Source of the DNA: Prevotella sp. E13-27
GTDB taxonomy: Bacteria; Bacteroidota; Bacteroidia; Bacteroidales; Bacteroidaceae
Assembly: GCF_023217965.1 (NCBI RefSeq)
Contig: NZ_JALPSC010000001.1
Coordinates: forward strand, 372,001-436,000
Direction: 5' to 3'
DNA: 64,000 nt
Shown here: positions 16,952-26,701 of the stretch, piece by piece
Layout: each line of letters opens with the position of its first letter
How positions within the stretch are numbered: position 1 is the stretch's first letter
Translations under genes and position numbers: made by a program
The notes under the pieces: model-generated
Told to the model about the DNA's origin: nothing
Seen by the model: the letters and a program-made list of their open reading frames with translations, nothing else
Databases searched by the model: none

Positions 16952-17635
16952 TTATTTGTCATTCGAGAACTTGATGCCTTTCAACTCAAGCAGTTTCTCG
17001 TCGTCTTCGTTAACTTTGTCGATCACATACTTACCGATGCTGCAAACCAGCATCTCGTCAAGTGCCTGTACCATGTTGTTGTAGGTAGAGATGTCCATTG
17101 GTTTGATAATAACGGTCAGAGTCTGCATACCCTTGTCACCATATTCAGCGAGCATGGTTTCTGACTTACCATTACGGATATCAGAGAGTAACTTCTCATA
17201 AGTTTCCTTTGACATCTTATCACCCATCTGTGTCTTCTTCTCCTTAAGTTTGTTCACCTCCATCATCACCTTTGCAACTGGCGAGAAGCCATCCTCAGTG
17301 ATATGTTCGATGAGCAACTTACGAATACCGTCCTTACCCCAGGTTGTCTCCTTCAGGCACTCAGGATTCTCGTATTCGGGAAGACCCTCAACATAGTAAA
17401 TCTTATCTTCACCACCAAGGTAGAGAGTGATGGTGTACGAAGCTTTCGTCACCGACTTGTCTTCCTTGGACATATTCTCATCATTACTCGGCATCGTCAG
17501 CTGCATAGCCTGTGGCTTGCTCAGCGTGGTACAGAGCATGAAGAACGTAATCAGAAGCATCATCATGTCCACCATAGGCGTGAAGTTCACGCGGGTGTCC
17601 ATCTTTTTCTGCTTAGAACCTTTCTTTTTTGCCAT
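16952..17635 (-). CDS. exbD: ExbD-type biopolymer transport protein (second copy)
   Basis: A 227-residue inner-membrane protein with a short cytoplasmic basic N-terminus, one membrane helix containing the conserved Asp (FTPMVDMMMLLITFFMLCT), and a periplasmic domain. The channel Asp of D-M/V-M-x-L-L is present. It is longer than typical ExbD, as in Bacteroidetes Ton operons that carry two different ExbD subunits. Separated by 3 bases from the upstream exbD. Confidence 0.92.
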   Translation of the reverse strand: MAKKKGSKQKKMDTRVNFTPMVDMMMLLITFFMLCTTLSKPQAMQLTMPSNDENMSKEDKSVTKASYTITLYLGGEDKIYYVEGLPEYENPECLKETTWGKDGIRKLLIEHITEDGFSPVAKVMMEVNKLKEKKTQMGDKMSKETYEKLLSDIRNGKSETMLAEYGDKGMQTLTVIIKPMDISTYNNMVQALDEMLVCSIGKYVIDKVNEDDEKLLELKGIKFSNDK

Positions 17636-17638
17636 AAC

Positions 17639-18259
17639 TTATTGCTCTGCTTGTTTTTTGGTGTCGAGGTTAGTAATCAGCTGATAACGGTTCTCGTTCA
17701 TATCCTGAAGCTCTGACATCATCTTCTTTACAACTGAGTATGGTGTATTACCATCACACTTGATAGCCAGACGAATATCAGCATTTGCTTCCTTGGCAGC
17801 CGTTACCCACTCTTGGAACTCACTCTTTCCGCCGTCGATACTATCGAGGGGAACGCTCATCTTCTGGATGATTTCAGCTCGCTTGTCCTGTTCAAGGCTC
17901 AAGAATTCAGGAAGCTGAGTGACAGAGCCACCAACCATTGCTTCTTCCTTGAAAGCCTTTACCTGGGCAGATGTGAGCGAAACGCCGAACTTGTCGGTTA
18001 CCGTAGCAACCATCTCTTCCATGTTGAGTTTGTTGTCAGTACCAATGTAGATGTTGCCCTCTGGAGAGACCAGAATATTGAGCACATCCTTCTCAGGTAC
18101 CTTCACCTCTGACACAGAAGAAGGAGTGTTGACCTTAATTGGTTCTGGTGTCAAGAATGTTGATGTCAACATGAAGAAACACAGAAGCAGGGTCATCACG
18201 TCCGACATAGGCGTCATGTCGATCCAGATATCTTTCTTCTCTATTTTAATTTTTGCCAT
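17639..18259 (-). CDS. exbD: ExbD-type biopolymer transport protein (first copy)
   Basis: A 206-residue subunit of the ExbB-ExbD proton channel. Its N-terminus (IDMTPMSDVMTLLLCFFMLTSTFL) holds the membrane helix with the functional Asp, and the periplasmic part ends with the NRYQLITNL region. It differs from the second exbD mainly in the periplasmic region, so the two probably form a heteromeric rotor. It follows exbB by 40 bases. Confidence 0.92.
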   Translation of the reverse strand: MAKIKIEKKDIWIDMTPMSDVMTLLLCFFMLTSTFLTPEPIKVNTPSSVSEVKVPEKDVLNILVSPEGNIYIGTDNKLNMEEMVATVTDKFGVSLTSAQVKAFKEEAMVGGSVTQLPEFLSLEQDKRAEIIQKMSVPLDSIDGGKSEFQEWVTAAKEANADIRLAIKCDGNTPYSVVKKMMSELQDMNENRYQLITNLDTKKQAEQ

Positions 18260-18299
18260 ACAGTTTAACTTTTATGGTTTTAGAAGTTAAACCCAATGC

Positions 18300-19136
18300 T
18301 TAAGCCTCAGTGTGGTTAGAATCGTATGTAGCAGCGATAGTGTAACCAACCTCATCGAGAGCGAATGTCAGCTTATCGATCTTGTTTGAGAAGTAGTTGT
18401 AAACAACGGTAGCAACCCAAGAAGTCAAAATGCCTGATGCTGTGTTAACAAGTGCCTCAGAAATACCTGCAGACAGAGCCATAGAGTCAGCACCGCCACC
18501 AGCAGACAGAGCCTGGAATGATCCGATCATACCGAGCACAGTACCGAACAGAGCGGTAAGAGTACCGAGAGATACGATGGTAGCAATCATTGGGAGGTTC
18601 ATTGTCAGGGTAGGCATCTCCAGCTGAGTAGCCTCTTCGTGAGCCTGCTGAATCTTAGCAATCTTCTGTGACTTCTTCAGAGTAGTATCGCCCTCAACTG
18701 TCTGATACATGTTAATAGAAGCAAGCACTACGTTTGCTACTGAACCCTGCATCTTGTTGCAGAGATCCTTTGCCTTAGCGAAGTCCTGAGCCTTGATAGC
18801 GTTCTTAACGTCTGTTGTGAACTTAGCCAGCTTAATCTTACCAGAAGCAGTCTTGATAGCGAAGAAACGCTCTACGCCAAGAACAGTAACGGTAAGCAGC
18901 AGAGTCAGGATAAGACCTACAACGAAACCGCCCTTAAACACTGTACCCATGAGGTTACCTGGCAGAGGATGACCATTTCGGTCGCCGTTTACGAAGTTGT
19001 CGGGGTTACCGAGAACGAACCAGTAGAAAGCATAAGCGATTGCGCAGCAGATAACGAGGATAATCCATGCATCCTTAACGCCTGTGAAGCCCGTTGACTT
19101 TTTAGCTGGGGCTGCAGCCTTTGTTGTTGTTGCCAT
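18300..19136 (-). CDS. exbB: MotA/TolQ/ExbB proton channel protein
   Basis: The 278-residue first gene of the Ton operon. It has an N-terminal Ala/Lys-rich extension, several membrane helices (about 25-45, 70-95, 175-195, 215-240), and the signature LGTLTALFGTVLGMIGSFQAL followed by GISEALVNTASGI, the proton-channel helices of ExbB/TolQ. It forms the stator pentamer around ExbD. A promoter -7 element lies 125 bases upstream. Confidence 0.94.
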   Translation of the reverse strand: MATTTKAAAPAKKSTGFTGVKDAWIILVICCAIAYAFYWFVLGNPDNFVNGDRNGHPLPGNLMGTVFKGGFVVGLILTLLLTVTVLGVERFFAIKTASGKIKLAKFTTDVKNAIKAQDFAKAKDLCNKMQGSVANVVLASINMYQTVEGDTTLKKSQKIAKIQQAHEEATQLEMPTLTMNLPMIATIVSLGTLTALFGTVLGMIGSFQALSAGGGADSMALSAGISEALVNTASGILTSWVATVVYNYFSNKIDKLTFALDEVGYTIAATYDSNHTEA

Positions 19137-19217
19137 AATTTTGAATGTTTGTTTTTGGTTATTAAAAATTTAAGTTATTAAAAAATTTTCCAATTGTTAT
19201 TAGACATTTACACCCAC

Positions 19218-19268
19218 GCCGACACGCAATGTTGCCGATAAATGTCGGCATTATGATGGGCAAAGGTA
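19218..19268 (-). promoter_or_regulatory. Ton operon promoter and leader hairpin
   Basis: TACCTTTG on the minus strand (19261-19268) matches the -7 box; a -33 TTTG is not clear. In the leader, 19218-19224 can pair with 19243-19249 (GCCGACA/TGTCGGC). Confidence 0.55.
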
Positions 19269-19321
19269 GTAAAATAATGTGTACTACAGATTTAATTAAC
19301 CACTTTTAACTTGTCTTTCTG

Positions 19322-20521
19322 TCATTTTTGCAATTTAGCCAGCGCTTCCTTTATGCGTCGCATAGCCTCACGAATATTGTCATCGCTCGTTGCATAGCTC
19401 ATACGGAAGCAGTCTGGATCGCCGAAAGCATCGCCACCTACAGTAGCCACATGAGCCTCCTCAAGGAGATACATGGCAAGGTCGGTACTGTTATTTATGG
19501 CTGCACCCGAGGGAGTCTTGCGTCCATAGCAGGCAGAGCATTTGGGGAATAGGTAGAAAGCGCCTTCAGGTACATTTACCTCGAGGTCGGGAATCTGGCG
19601 TGCCAACTCTACTATGAGGTTACGGCGACGCTCAAATGCCTGGCGCATCTGCTCCACGCACTCCTGACTTTCCGTATATGCGAACTCAGCAGCCTTCTGG
19701 CTTACAGAGCATGGTCCGCTAGTGTATTGTCCCTGCAACTTGTTACAGCCTTTAACGATCCACTCAGGAGCGGCGATATATCCAATGCGCCAGCCTGTCA
19801 TGGCATAAGCCTTAGACACGCCATTGACAATGATTGCGCGTTCCTTCATACCAGGGAACTGAGCTATCGACTCATGGCGTCCCACATAATTAATATGTTC
19901 GTATATCTCGTCGGCAAGCACGAAAATATCCTCATGCTTCAATATAACCTCTGCCAATGCACGCAGTTCCTCCTTATTATATACTGAGCCAGTAGGATTG
20001 CTTGGCGAACAAAGTATCAAAAGACGCGTCTTCGGGGTTATGGCAGCTTCAAGCTGTTCTGCAGTCATCTTGAAGTTCTGTTCAAAAGTTGCCTCGACGA
20101 AGATAGGCTCGCCACCAGCGAGTTTCACCATCTGTGGATAGCTAACCCAGTAAGGAGCAGGAATAATCACTTCCTCGCCAGGGTTAACGAGCGCCATAAT
20201 TGTGTTACAAACGCTCTGCTTTGCGCCATTAGAGACCAGTATCTCGTTTGTATTATAATGCAGCTGGTTCTCATTCTCCAACTTCTGAACGATTGCCTTG
20301 CGCAAATCCATATAGCCTGGTACTGGCGAATAGCGTGAGTAGTTCTCATCGACAGCACGCTTGGCAGCCTCTTTTATATGGTCTGGTGTATTAAAGTCGG
20401 GCTCGCCAACACTCAAGTTAATAACGTCAATACCCTGCGCCTTCATCTCGGCGCTTTTCTGCGACATTGCAAGCGTTGCCGATGGAGCAAGACGCTGCAA
20501 GCGATTAGAGAGTTGTGCCAT
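19322..20521 (-). CDS. aspC: Aspartate aminotransferase, class I PLP enzyme
   Basis: Transfers the amino group of aspartate to 2-oxoglutarate. The 399-residue protein starts MAQLSNRLQRLAPSATLAM and has the fold-type I motifs NLSVGEPDFNTP, PAPYWVSYP, CSPSNPTGSVY, DEIYEHINY and the PLP lysine in NGVSKAYAMTGWRIGY. The longer frame from 20581 is excluded because the promoter lies inside it. Other substrates of the I-gamma subgroup cannot be ruled out. Confidence 0.9.
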   Translation of the reverse strand: MAQLSNRLQRLAPSATLAMSQKSAEMKAQGIDVINLSVGEPDFNTPDHIKEAAKRAVDENYSRYSPVPGYMDLRKAIVQKLENENQLHYNTNEILVSNGAKQSVCNTIMALVNPGEEVIIPAPYWVSYPQMVKLAGGEPIFVEATFEQNFKMTAEQLEAAITPKTRLLILCSPSNPTGSVYNKEELRALAEVILKHEDIFVLADEIYEHINYVGRHESIAQFPGMKERAIIVNGVSKAYAMTGWRIGYIAAPEWIVKGCNKLQGQYTSGPCSVSQKAAEFAYTESQECVEQMRQAFERRRNLIVELARQIPDLEVNVPEGAFYLFPKCSACYGRKTPSGAAINNSTDLAMYLLEEAHVATVGGDAFGDPDCFRMSYATSDDNIREAMRRIKEALAKLQK

Positions 20522-20550
20522 AGCTTTATTTACGTTTTTAAAATACTGCG

Positions 20551-20582
20551 CAAAAGTACACAAAAAAGGCTGAAAGTGCAAA
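20551..20582 (-). promoter_or_regulatory. aspC promoter built into the upstream terminator
   Basis: Minus-strand TTTG (20579-20582) in the hairpin loop, spacer 20, TACTTTTG (20551-20558). The -33 element therefore lies inside the terminator of the preceding gene. Confidence 0.75.
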
Positions 20583-20592
20583 ACTTTCAGCC
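20568..20592 (-). terminator. Terminator of the sugar isomerase gene
   Basis: A 10-bp perfect stem (20568-20577 with 20583-20592), 5-base loop, then TTTTTT on the minus strand. Confidence 0.9.
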
Positions 20593-20626
20593 AAAAACTA
20601 TTGTTTTATTTCAAAAACTCTTCTTA

Positions 20627-22126
20627 TTAGTCCACGAAAGGATTCTCTGTGGGATAGTAGTTACCCTTCGGGAAGTTGTAGTCAATCTCGTCAACGGGGA
20701 TGCCCATGTACTTCAGAACCTCCCAAAGATACTTACCCTGATGACCGAACATTACGGCGCAGTGGTGTGGGTAGTGTTTCTCAATGAGGACGTGACGATA
20801 GAAGCGGCTCATGTTCTTGATACCGAAGATACCAATAGAACCAAATGAGCGTGTAGCCACAGGAATAACCTCGCCCTGAGCGATATAAGCGCGGAGCTTG
20901 GTGTCAGCAGTAGACTGCAGACGATATACTGTAGCCAAGCCTGGCTGGATGTCACCCTCGAGGGTACCATTCGTTACCTCAACAGGCAGAGCGCGAGCCA
21001 TAATGCGCTGGAAGCACATCTGGCAGTTGCAAATCTTAGAAGAAGCAGTATTACCACAGTGGAAGCCCATGAAGATCTCCTTATCTGTGTATGTATCGCA
21101 AGCGAACTTCTTGCCCTTGATGCTCTCCTCGTACATGTCGCGGGGAACGGTGTTGTTGATGTCGAGCAGTGTAACAGCATCCTCAGAGATGCAGGTTCCG
21201 ATGTACTCAGACAGAGCGCCATAGATATCAACCTCGCAAGCTACGGGGATACCGCGACCAGTCAGACGGCTGTTCACATAGCAAGGAACGAAGCCGAACA
21301 TGGTCTGGAATGCAGGCCAGCACTTGTTGGCCATAGCTACGAACTGGCGAGAACCCTTGTGACCCTCGATCCAGTCAGTAAGTGTGAGCTCGTACTGAGC
21401 GAGCTTAGGCAGAACTGAAGGAATCTTATTACCGTGACCGAGCTCAGCAGCCATATCTTTCACAACCTCGTCGATACGTGGGTCGCCCTGATGTTTCTGG
21501 AAAGCCTCAAGCAGATCGAGCTCTGAGTTCTCCTCAATCTCAACGTCGAGATCATACAGAGCGCGGATAGGAGCGTTACAAGCCAGGAAGTTATTTGGAC
21601 GAGGACCGAAGCTAATAATCTTCAGGTTCTGCAGACCAACAATAGCGCGAGCGATAGGCAGGAACTCGTGAATCATCTCAGCGCACTGAGCAGCGTCACC
21701 TACGGGTTCCTCAGGGATGTAAGCGCGAGTCTTGCGCAGAGACAGAGCCTGGCTTGCGTTCAGCATACCGCAGTAAGCATCTCCACGGCCATCAATCAGG
21801 TCGTTCTGAGTCTCCTCAGCAGCAGCACAGAACATTGTTGGGCCTTGGAACCAATCAGCAATCATTGTCTCAGAAATCTCAGGACCGAAGTTGCCAAGAT
21901 ATACGCAGAGTGCATTACATCCGGCCTTCTTAACATCCTCAAGAGCCTGCTGAGCGTGAATCTCACTCTCAACGATACAGATAGGACACTCATAGATGCC
22001 GTCCTTTCCAAACTTTTTCTCATACTCGGCGATAACGGCCTTACGGCGGTTTACTGCCAATGACTCAGGAAAACAGTCGCGGCTAACAGCGACGATACCA
22101 ACTTTAATTACAGGTACGTTTTTCAT
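20627..22126 (-). CDS. L-fucose/L-arabinose isomerase-family protein
   Basis: A 499-residue cytoplasmic protein of the fucose/arabinose isomerase superfamily, which interconverts aldoses and ketoses using a divalent metal. Family segments include VGIVAVSRDCFPESLA, LCVYLGNFGPEISET, CEVDIYGALSEYIG and HHCAVMFGHQGKYLWE. It is shorter than E. coli FucI, and substrate cannot be read from sequence. It is transcribed alone from a good promoter and ends at a strong terminator, so it is not part of a visible sugar operon. Confidence 0.75.
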   Translation of the reverse strand: MKNVPVIKVGIVAVSRDCFPESLAVNRRKAVIAEYEKKFGKDGIYECPICIVESEIHAQQALEDVKKAGCNALCVYLGNFGPEISETMIADWFQGPTMFCAAAEETQNDLIDGRGDAYCGMLNASQALSLRKTRAYIPEEPVGDAAQCAEMIHEFLPIARAIVGLQNLKIISFGPRPNNFLACNAPIRALYDLDVEIEENSELDLLEAFQKHQGDPRIDEVVKDMAAELGHGNKIPSVLPKLAQYELTLTDWIEGHKGSRQFVAMANKCWPAFQTMFGFVPCYVNSRLTGRGIPVACEVDIYGALSEYIGTCISEDAVTLLDINNTVPRDMYEESIKGKKFACDTYTDKEIFMGFHCGNTASSKICNCQMCFQRIMARALPVEVTNGTLEGDIQPGLATVYRLQSTADTKLRAYIAQGEVIPVATRSFGSIGIFGIKNMSRFYRHVLIEKHYPHHCAVMFGHQGKYLWEVLKYMGIPVDEIDYNFPKGNYYPTENPFVD

Positions 22127-22198
22127 TAAAAATAGATTTTTGTTTAGTAATAAATATCTCCTAAGGGGAATGGGTCACACGCCCCTTCCATTTGGCTG

Positions 22199-22230
22199 CA
22201 AAGATACGAACAAGTAATCAAAGCGACAAA
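22199..22230 (-). promoter_or_regulatory. Promoter of the sugar isomerase gene
   Basis: Minus-strand TTTG (22227-22230), spacer 20, TATCTTTG (22199-22206), giving a leader of about 65 bases. Confidence 0.78.
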
Positions 22231-22361
22231 AACTTACCAGTTTTTTTACTATTAATAAACTAAAAATAAACTTATTGACGAATTTAAAAAAACATCACAT
22301 CGTCATTTTTAAAATCATCATGTAAGTTCATTAACGATAGAATCGAGCTAAAAGAACAAAA

Positions 22362-22403
22362 AATCTGCGGAACGACTTCGTTTGAAGTACTATTCCGCAG
22401 ATT
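22362..22403 (-). terminator. str operon terminator
   Basis: An 11-bp perfect stem (22362-22372 with 22393-22403, arm AATCTGCGGAA) followed on the minus strand by TTTTGTTCTTTT, downstream of rpsJ. Confidence 0.85.
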
Positions 22404-22428
22404 CATCTATCTGGTATTAAATCATTGA

Positions 22429-22734
22429 CTATACCTTGATTTCAACCTCAACACCGCTGGGGAGTTCGAGTTTCATCAGTGCGTCAACAGTCTTAGCTGT
22501 TGAGCTGTAGATGTCAATCAGACGCTTGTAGTCTGACAGCTGGAACTGCTCACGGCTCTTCTTGTTAACGAATGTAGAGCGGTTCACTGTGATGATACGC
22601 TTGTGTGTTGGAAGGGGGATAGGACCGCTGATGATAGCGCCAGTAGCCTTAACAGCCTTCACAATTTTCTCTGCTGACTTGTCCACGAGTTTGTGGTCGT
22701 AGCTCTTCAGCTTGATACGAATTTTCTGACTCAT
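22429..22734 (-). CDS. rpsJ: 30S ribosomal protein S10
   Basis: A 101-residue small-subunit protein, also the NusE antitermination partner. Motifs: [13 protein letters not shown] at the start, [18 protein letters not shown] in the central loop and the GVEVEIKV C-terminus. It is the last gene of the rpsL-rpsG-fusA-rpsJ cluster; in many Bacteroidetes S10 follows fusA in this way. The 120-base gap to fusA holds short tandem repeats. A terminator follows. Confidence 0.97.
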   Translation of the reverse strand: MSQKIRIKLKSYDHKLVDKSAEKIVKAVKATGAIISGPIPLPTHKRIITVNRSTFVNKKSREQFQLSDYKRLIDIYSSTAKTVDALMKLELPSGVEVEIKV

Positions 22735-22810
22735 TGTCTTTTAAAATGTTTAATTTGTTGATATTTTCTCCGCTAAAGAGTCATTTGCTCAGCGGACATA
22801 TTTATAATCT

Positions 22811-22844
22811 CTAGGAAGTCCTAGGAGAACCTAGGAAATCCTAG
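22811..22844. repeat. 10-bp tandem repeat between fusA and rpsJ
   Basis: Three and a half copies of a decamer, CTAGGAAGTC / CTAGGAGAAC / CTAGGAAATC / CTAG. Adjacent units can pair with each other (CTAGGA with TCCTAG). Confidence 0.85.
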
Positions 22845-22854
22845 ATAATTATTC

Positions 22855-24981
22855 TTATACGAGGTCTGCACGACCCTTAACCTCTTCGAGCACTGTCTTA
22901 GCGATAGCGCTTGACAGAGGAGCGTGGTGAGAGTACTCCATTGAGCTGGTAGCACGACCAGAGGTGATAGTACGAAGAGCGGTTACATAACCGAACATCT
23001 CTGAAAGGGGCACCTTAGCCTTTACTACACGAGCACCGCTGCGGCTCTCTTCCATGCCTTCTACCTGACCACGACGCTTGTTCAGGTCACCGATAACGTC
23101 ACCCATGTTCTCCTCAGGTGTTACAACCTCGAGCTTCATGATTGGCTCCATAAGAACTGGCTTAGCCTTAGCACACGCCTCTTTGTAAGCCATCTGTGCA
23201 GCGATTTCGAATGAGAGCTGGTCAGAGTCAACTGGGTGGAAACCACCATCGACAACAACAACCTTCAGAGAATCCATTGGATAACCACCAAGGATACCAT
23301 TCTTCATAGCTGCTTCGAAGCCCTTCTGGATAGATGGGATGAATTCCTTAGGAATGTTACCACCCTTAACCTCGTTAACAAACTGGAGTCCGCCGTTGGT
23401 CTTGATATCGTAATCCTCGTCAACAGGACCTACCTGTACGAGCATCTTAGCATACTTACCACGACCACCAGACTGCTTCTTGTAGGTCTCATCGATCTCA
23501 ACAGTCTTTGTGATAGCCTCCTTGTAGTTAACCTGAGGCTTACCCTGGTTACACTCTACCTTGAATTCACGCTTCAGACGATCGATGATGATATCGAGGT
23601 GAAGCTCACCCATACCAGAGATAATGGTCTGACCACTCTGCTCATCAGTACGTACGGTGAATGTTGGGTCCTCTTCAGCCAGCTTAGCAAGACCGTTGTC
23701 AAGCTTAGCGATATCAGCCTGAGACTTTGGCTCAACGGCGATAGAGATAACGGTATCAGGGAATGTCATTGACTCGAGCACGATTGGCTTCTCCTCGTCA
23801 CAGAGGGTATCACCAGTGCGGATATCCTTGAAACCTACGCCTGCGCCAATATCACCAGCGTCGATAGACTCCATAGGAATTTCCTTGTTTGAGTTCATCT
23901 GGAACAGGCGGCTGATACGCTCCTTCTTACCAGAACGTGGGTTGTAAACGTAAGAACCGGCCTTCACACTACCTGAGTAAACGCGGAAGAACACCAGACG
24001 GCCCATGTAGGGATCGGTTGCAATCTTGAATGCGAGGGCAGCGGTAGCCTCGTCCTCGCTGGGCTTACGGCTTTCCTCTTCCTCAGTGTTGGGGTTGGTA
24101 CCAATCACGGCCTCTGTATCCAGAGGAGAAGGAAGATATGAGCAAACTGCGTCGAGCAGAGGCTGAACGCCCTTGTTCTTATAAGAAGAACCGCAAAGCA
24201 TTGGAGTGCACTCCATAGCGATAGTACCCTTACGGATAGCTGCGATGATTTCTTCTTCTGTGATAGAGTTAGGATCATCGAAGAACTTCTCCATCAGTGC
24301 CTCGTCATACTCAGCAGCAGCCTCGAGAAGCTTCATACGCCACTCTTCGCACTCATCCTTCAGATCAGCTGGAATCTCCTCAACATCATATTCAGCGCCC
24401 ATGGTCTCATCGTGCCACAGGATAGCCTTCATCTTAACGAGGTCAACAAGTCCCTTGAAGTTCTCCTCAGCGCCGATGGGCACCTGAAGAACTACTGGGT
24501 TAGCACCCAGGATATCCTTCATCTGCTGAACAGTCTCGAAGAAGTCAGCACCAGAACGGTCCATCTTGTTAACGTATCCGATACGAGGAACGTTATACTT
24601 ATCAGCCTGACGCCATACGGTCTCTGACTGTGGCTGAACACCATCAGCTGCTGAATATGTAGCAACAGCGCCATCGAGTACACGGAGTGAACGTTCAACC
24701 TCAGCAGTGAAGTCAACGTGTCCCGGAGTATCAATCAGGTTGATCTTGTAGTTATTGTTATTCCACTTCCAGTTACATGTTGTAGCTGCTGATGTAATAG
24801 TAATACCGCGCTCCTGCTCCTGAGCCATCCAGTCCATAGTAGCTGCACCATCATGCACCTCACCAATCTTGTGGGTTTTACCTGTATAGAACAGAATACG
24901 CTCTGAAGTCGTAGTCTTACCGGCATCGATGTGAGCCATGATACCGATGTTACGGGTCAAATGCAAATCTTGTTTTGCCAT
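22855..24981 (-). CDS. fusA: Elongation factor G
   Basis: The 708-residue translocation GTPase. G1 ([15 protein letters not shown]), the switch I T of [12 protein letters not shown]3 (DTPGHVDF), G4 (NKMD) and the C-terminal domains IV-V ([45 protein letters not shown]) are all present. Normal length. It lies 26 bases after rpsG in the str operon. Start [13 protein letters not shown] is unambiguous. Confidence 0.98.
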   Translation of the reverse strand: MAKQDLHLTRNIGIMAHIDAGKTTTSERILFYTGKTHKIGEVHDGAATMDWMAQEQERGITITSAATTCNWKWNNNNYKINLIDTPGHVDFTAEVERSLRVLDGAVATYSAADGVQPQSETVWRQADKYNVPRIGYVNKMDRSGADFFETVQQMKDILGANPVVLQVPIGAEENFKGLVDLVKMKAILWHDETMGAEYDVEEIPADLKDECEEWRMKLLEAAAEYDEALMEKFFDDPNSITEEEIIAAIRKGTIAMECTPMLCGSSYKNKGVQPLLDAVCSYLPSPLDTEAVIGTNPNTEEEESRKPSEDEATAALAFKIATDPYMGRLVFFRVYSGSVKAGSYVYNPRSGKKERISRLFQMNSNKEIPMESIDAGDIGAGVGFKDIRTGDTLCDEEKPIVLESMTFPDTVISIAVEPKSQADIAKLDNGLAKLAEEDPTFTVRTDEQSGQTIISGMGELHLDIIIDRLKREFKVECNQGKPQVNYKEAITKTVEIDETYKKQSGGRGKYAKMLVQVGPVDEDYDIKTNGGLQFVNEVKGGNIPKEFIPSIQKGFEAAMKNGILGGYPMDSLKVVVVDGGFHPVDSDQLSFEIAAQMAYKEACAKAKPVLMEPIMKLEVVTPEENMGDVIGDLNKRRGQVEGMEESRSGARVVKAKVPLSEMFGYVTALRTITSGRATSSMEYSHHAPLSSAIAKTVLEEVKGRADLV

Positions 24982-25007
24982 TGTCTTTTTACCTTATTAC
25001 ATTACGA

Positions 25008-25484
25008 TTAGAAACGGAAGTGAGCGAATGCACGGTTAGCCTCAGCCATGCGGTGCATATCCTCCTTACGCTTGAAGGCACCACCCTGATTATTGAATGC
25101 ATCCATAATCTCAGCAGAGAGCTTGTCAGCCATTGACTTACCGCTGCGCTTGCGTGCGAAAGCAATCATGTTCTTCATTGAAATGCTCTCCTTGCGGTCA
25201 GCACGGATTTCAGTAGGAACCTGGAAGGTAGCACCACCGATACGACGGCTCTTTACCTCCACCTGAGGAGTGATGTTATCAAGTGCCTGCTTCCAAATCT
25301 CCAGTGGAGACTTCTCAGCGTCCTTCATCTTATTCTTCACAATCTCGAGAGAGTTGTAGAAAATTTCATAAGACTTAGACTTCTTACCGTCAAACATCAG
25401 GTGATTAACGAACTTTGAGACCTTCTGGTCATTGAACACGGGATCTGGAAGGATCACACGCTTCTTTGGTTTTGCTTTTCTCAT
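25008..25484 (-). CDS. rpsG: 30S ribosomal protein S7
   Basis: A 158-residue primary 16S-binding protein of the small-subunit head. It begins [15 protein letters not shown] and carries the [20 protein letters not shown] and [12 protein letters not shown] segments. Second gene of the str operon, with an unusually long 247-base gap from rpsL that contains repetitive DNA. Confidence 0.98.
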   Translation of the reverse strand: MRKAKPKKRVILPDPVFNDQKVSKFVNHLMFDGKKSKSYEIFYNSLEIVKNKMKDAEKSPLEIWKQALDNITPQVEVKSRRIGGATFQVPTEIRADRKESISMKNMIAFARKRSGKSMADKLSAEIMDAFNNQGGAFKRKEDMHRMAEANRAFAHFRF

Positions 25485-25603
25485 TTTGTTTTTAAATGTT
25501 TTAATTCTGCATGGGGCTGTTCTTTGTCTTTGTCTTCAACGCCACGCTCTCGGGCATTTACTCAACCTTTCTTTTAAGAATTCTCCAGCAAAACGGTTTT
25601 CTT

Positions 25604-25727
25604 TAAGTTTCTGAGTTTCTAAGTTTTTGAGTTTCTGAGTTCTTCTCTTTTCGGAGTTTTTGATTGTTAAGCGACGCTCATCACCGAGCCGACCCACAAA
25701 CTCAAAAACTCACAAACCCATCAACTC
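25604..25727. repeat. Degenerate 7-9 bp repeats, inverted halves, rpsL-rpsG spacer
   Basis: At 25604-25642 the plus strand repeats units like GTTTCTGA; at 25693-25727 complementary units (AACTCAAAAACTCA) appear. The two halves can fold together in the mRNA around a short insert between two ribosomal genes. Confidence 0.7.
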
Positions 25728-25731
25728 TTTT

Positions 25732-26112
25732 TTACTTCTTAGCCTTTGGACGCTTAGCACCGTACTTAGAACGACGCTGTGTGCGGTTGGCTACGCCTGC
25801 GGTATCAAGAGTACCACGGACGATGTGATAACGTACACCGGGAAGGTCCTTAACACGACCGCCACGAACGAGCACGATTGAGTGCTCCTGCAAGTTGTGT
25901 CCCTCTCCGGGGATGTAACTGTTGACTTCCTTCTGGTTAGTCAAACGAACACGGGCTACCTTACGCATAGCCGAATTAGGCTTCTTAGGTGTGGTAGTGT
26001 AAACACGAACGCAGACACCACGACGCTGAGGACAGTTGTCCAAAGCTGGTGACTTCGACTTGTCTACGATCACCTTTCTGCCTTTGCGAACCAATTGTGA
26101 AATTGTAGGCAT
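25732..26112 (-). CDS. rpsL: 30S ribosomal protein S12
   Basis: A 126-residue decoding-centre protein. [11 protein letters not shown] at the N-terminus, [22 protein letters not shown] with the streptomycin-site Lys in TTTPKKPN, and [18 protein letters not shown] are canonical. First gene of the str operon; TACCTTTG promoter about 95 bases upstream. Confidence 0.98.
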   Translation of the reverse strand: MPTISQLVRKGRKVIVDKSKSPALDNCPQRRGVCVRVYTTTPKKPNSAMRKVARVRLTNQKEVNSYIPGEGHNLQEHSIVLVRGGRVKDLPGVRYHIVRGTLDTAGVANRTQRRSKYGAKRPKAKK

Positions 26113-26205
26113 AAATTTACTTTTTTAATTTTTAATTTATATAATATATTATTGTGTATATTCAATTTCAGCATATCCCACCCAATACAGGGATATTTCG
26201 GGCTG

Positions 26206-26213
26206 CAAAGGTA
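26206..26213 (-). promoter_or_regulatory. -7 element of the str operon promoter
   Basis: Minus-strand TACCTTTG at 26206-26213. The -33 region is weak, which is unusual for a ribosomal operon. Confidence 0.6.
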
Positions 26214-26250
26214 CTAACTTTCAACGAAACCACCTAATATAATTATAATC

Positions 26251-26294
26251 AAAAGCCTCATATCTTGTAACATTTAACAAAATATAAGGCTTTT
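26251..26294 (-). terminator. Terminator of the DUF3467 gene
   Basis: A 13-bp stem with one wobble (26251-26263 with 26282-26294, arm AAAAGCC...), 42 bases after the stop codon. Confidence 0.65.
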
Positions 26295-26335
26295 GACTAT
26301 TTTTAAGTTCGTTTTATTCTACTTAGCGTGTCTTT

Positions 26336-26662
26336 TTAAGCTTCTCCGCCTCCACCAACATTAAAGGGAGCGATGGTCCGAGGTTCTTGCTGTCCATTAG
26401 GAATCTTAATAGGTCCGAACTCATGCTCATAACGCATGATATTCTCCTGAAGAGCCCCGAGCAGTCGCTTTGCATGCTCTGGTGCCAGTATGACACGGCT
26501 CTTAACATTTGCCTTAGGCAAACCTGGCAGCACACGTGCGAAGTCGATAATAAAATCGCTACTCGAATGCGTGATGATGGCGAAGTTTGCATACTCACCC
26601 TGCGCCACGTCTGGCGTCAGTTCTATCTGTAGTCCCTGATTTTTCTTTTCGTTCTCGTTCAT
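26336..26662 (-). CDS. DUF3467 family protein
   Basis: A 108-residue acidic protein. The core ELTPDVAQGEYANFAIITHSSSDFIIDFARVLPG followed by AKVKSRVIL-APEHAKRLLGALQENIMRYE-like sequence is the DUF3467 signature; function is not established. A Gly-rich tail (NVGGGGEA) closes it. Single-gene unit with a -7 element at 26694-26701 and its own terminator. Confidence 0.85.
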   Translation of the reverse strand: MNENEKKNQGLQIELTPDVAQGEYANFAIITHSSSDFIIDFARVLPGLPKANVKSRVILAPEHAKRLLGALQENIMRYEHEFGPIKIPNGQQEPRTIAPFNVGGGGEA

Positions 26663-26693
26663 TGTTATTATCGTTTTAATGTTTTAGCGAATC

Positions 26694-26701
26694 CAAAGGT
26701 A
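26694..26701 (-). promoter_or_regulatory. -7 element of the DUF3467 gene promoter
   Basis: Minus-strand TACCTTTG, 31 bases before the start codon. Confidence 0.6.

Larger units (their letters stand above)
22127..22428. other. Spacer between rpsJ and the isomerase gene
   Basis: This 302-base spacer contains the str-operon terminator (22362-22403) and the isomerase promoter (22199-22230), both on the minus strand. I see no further gene. Confidence 0.7.
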
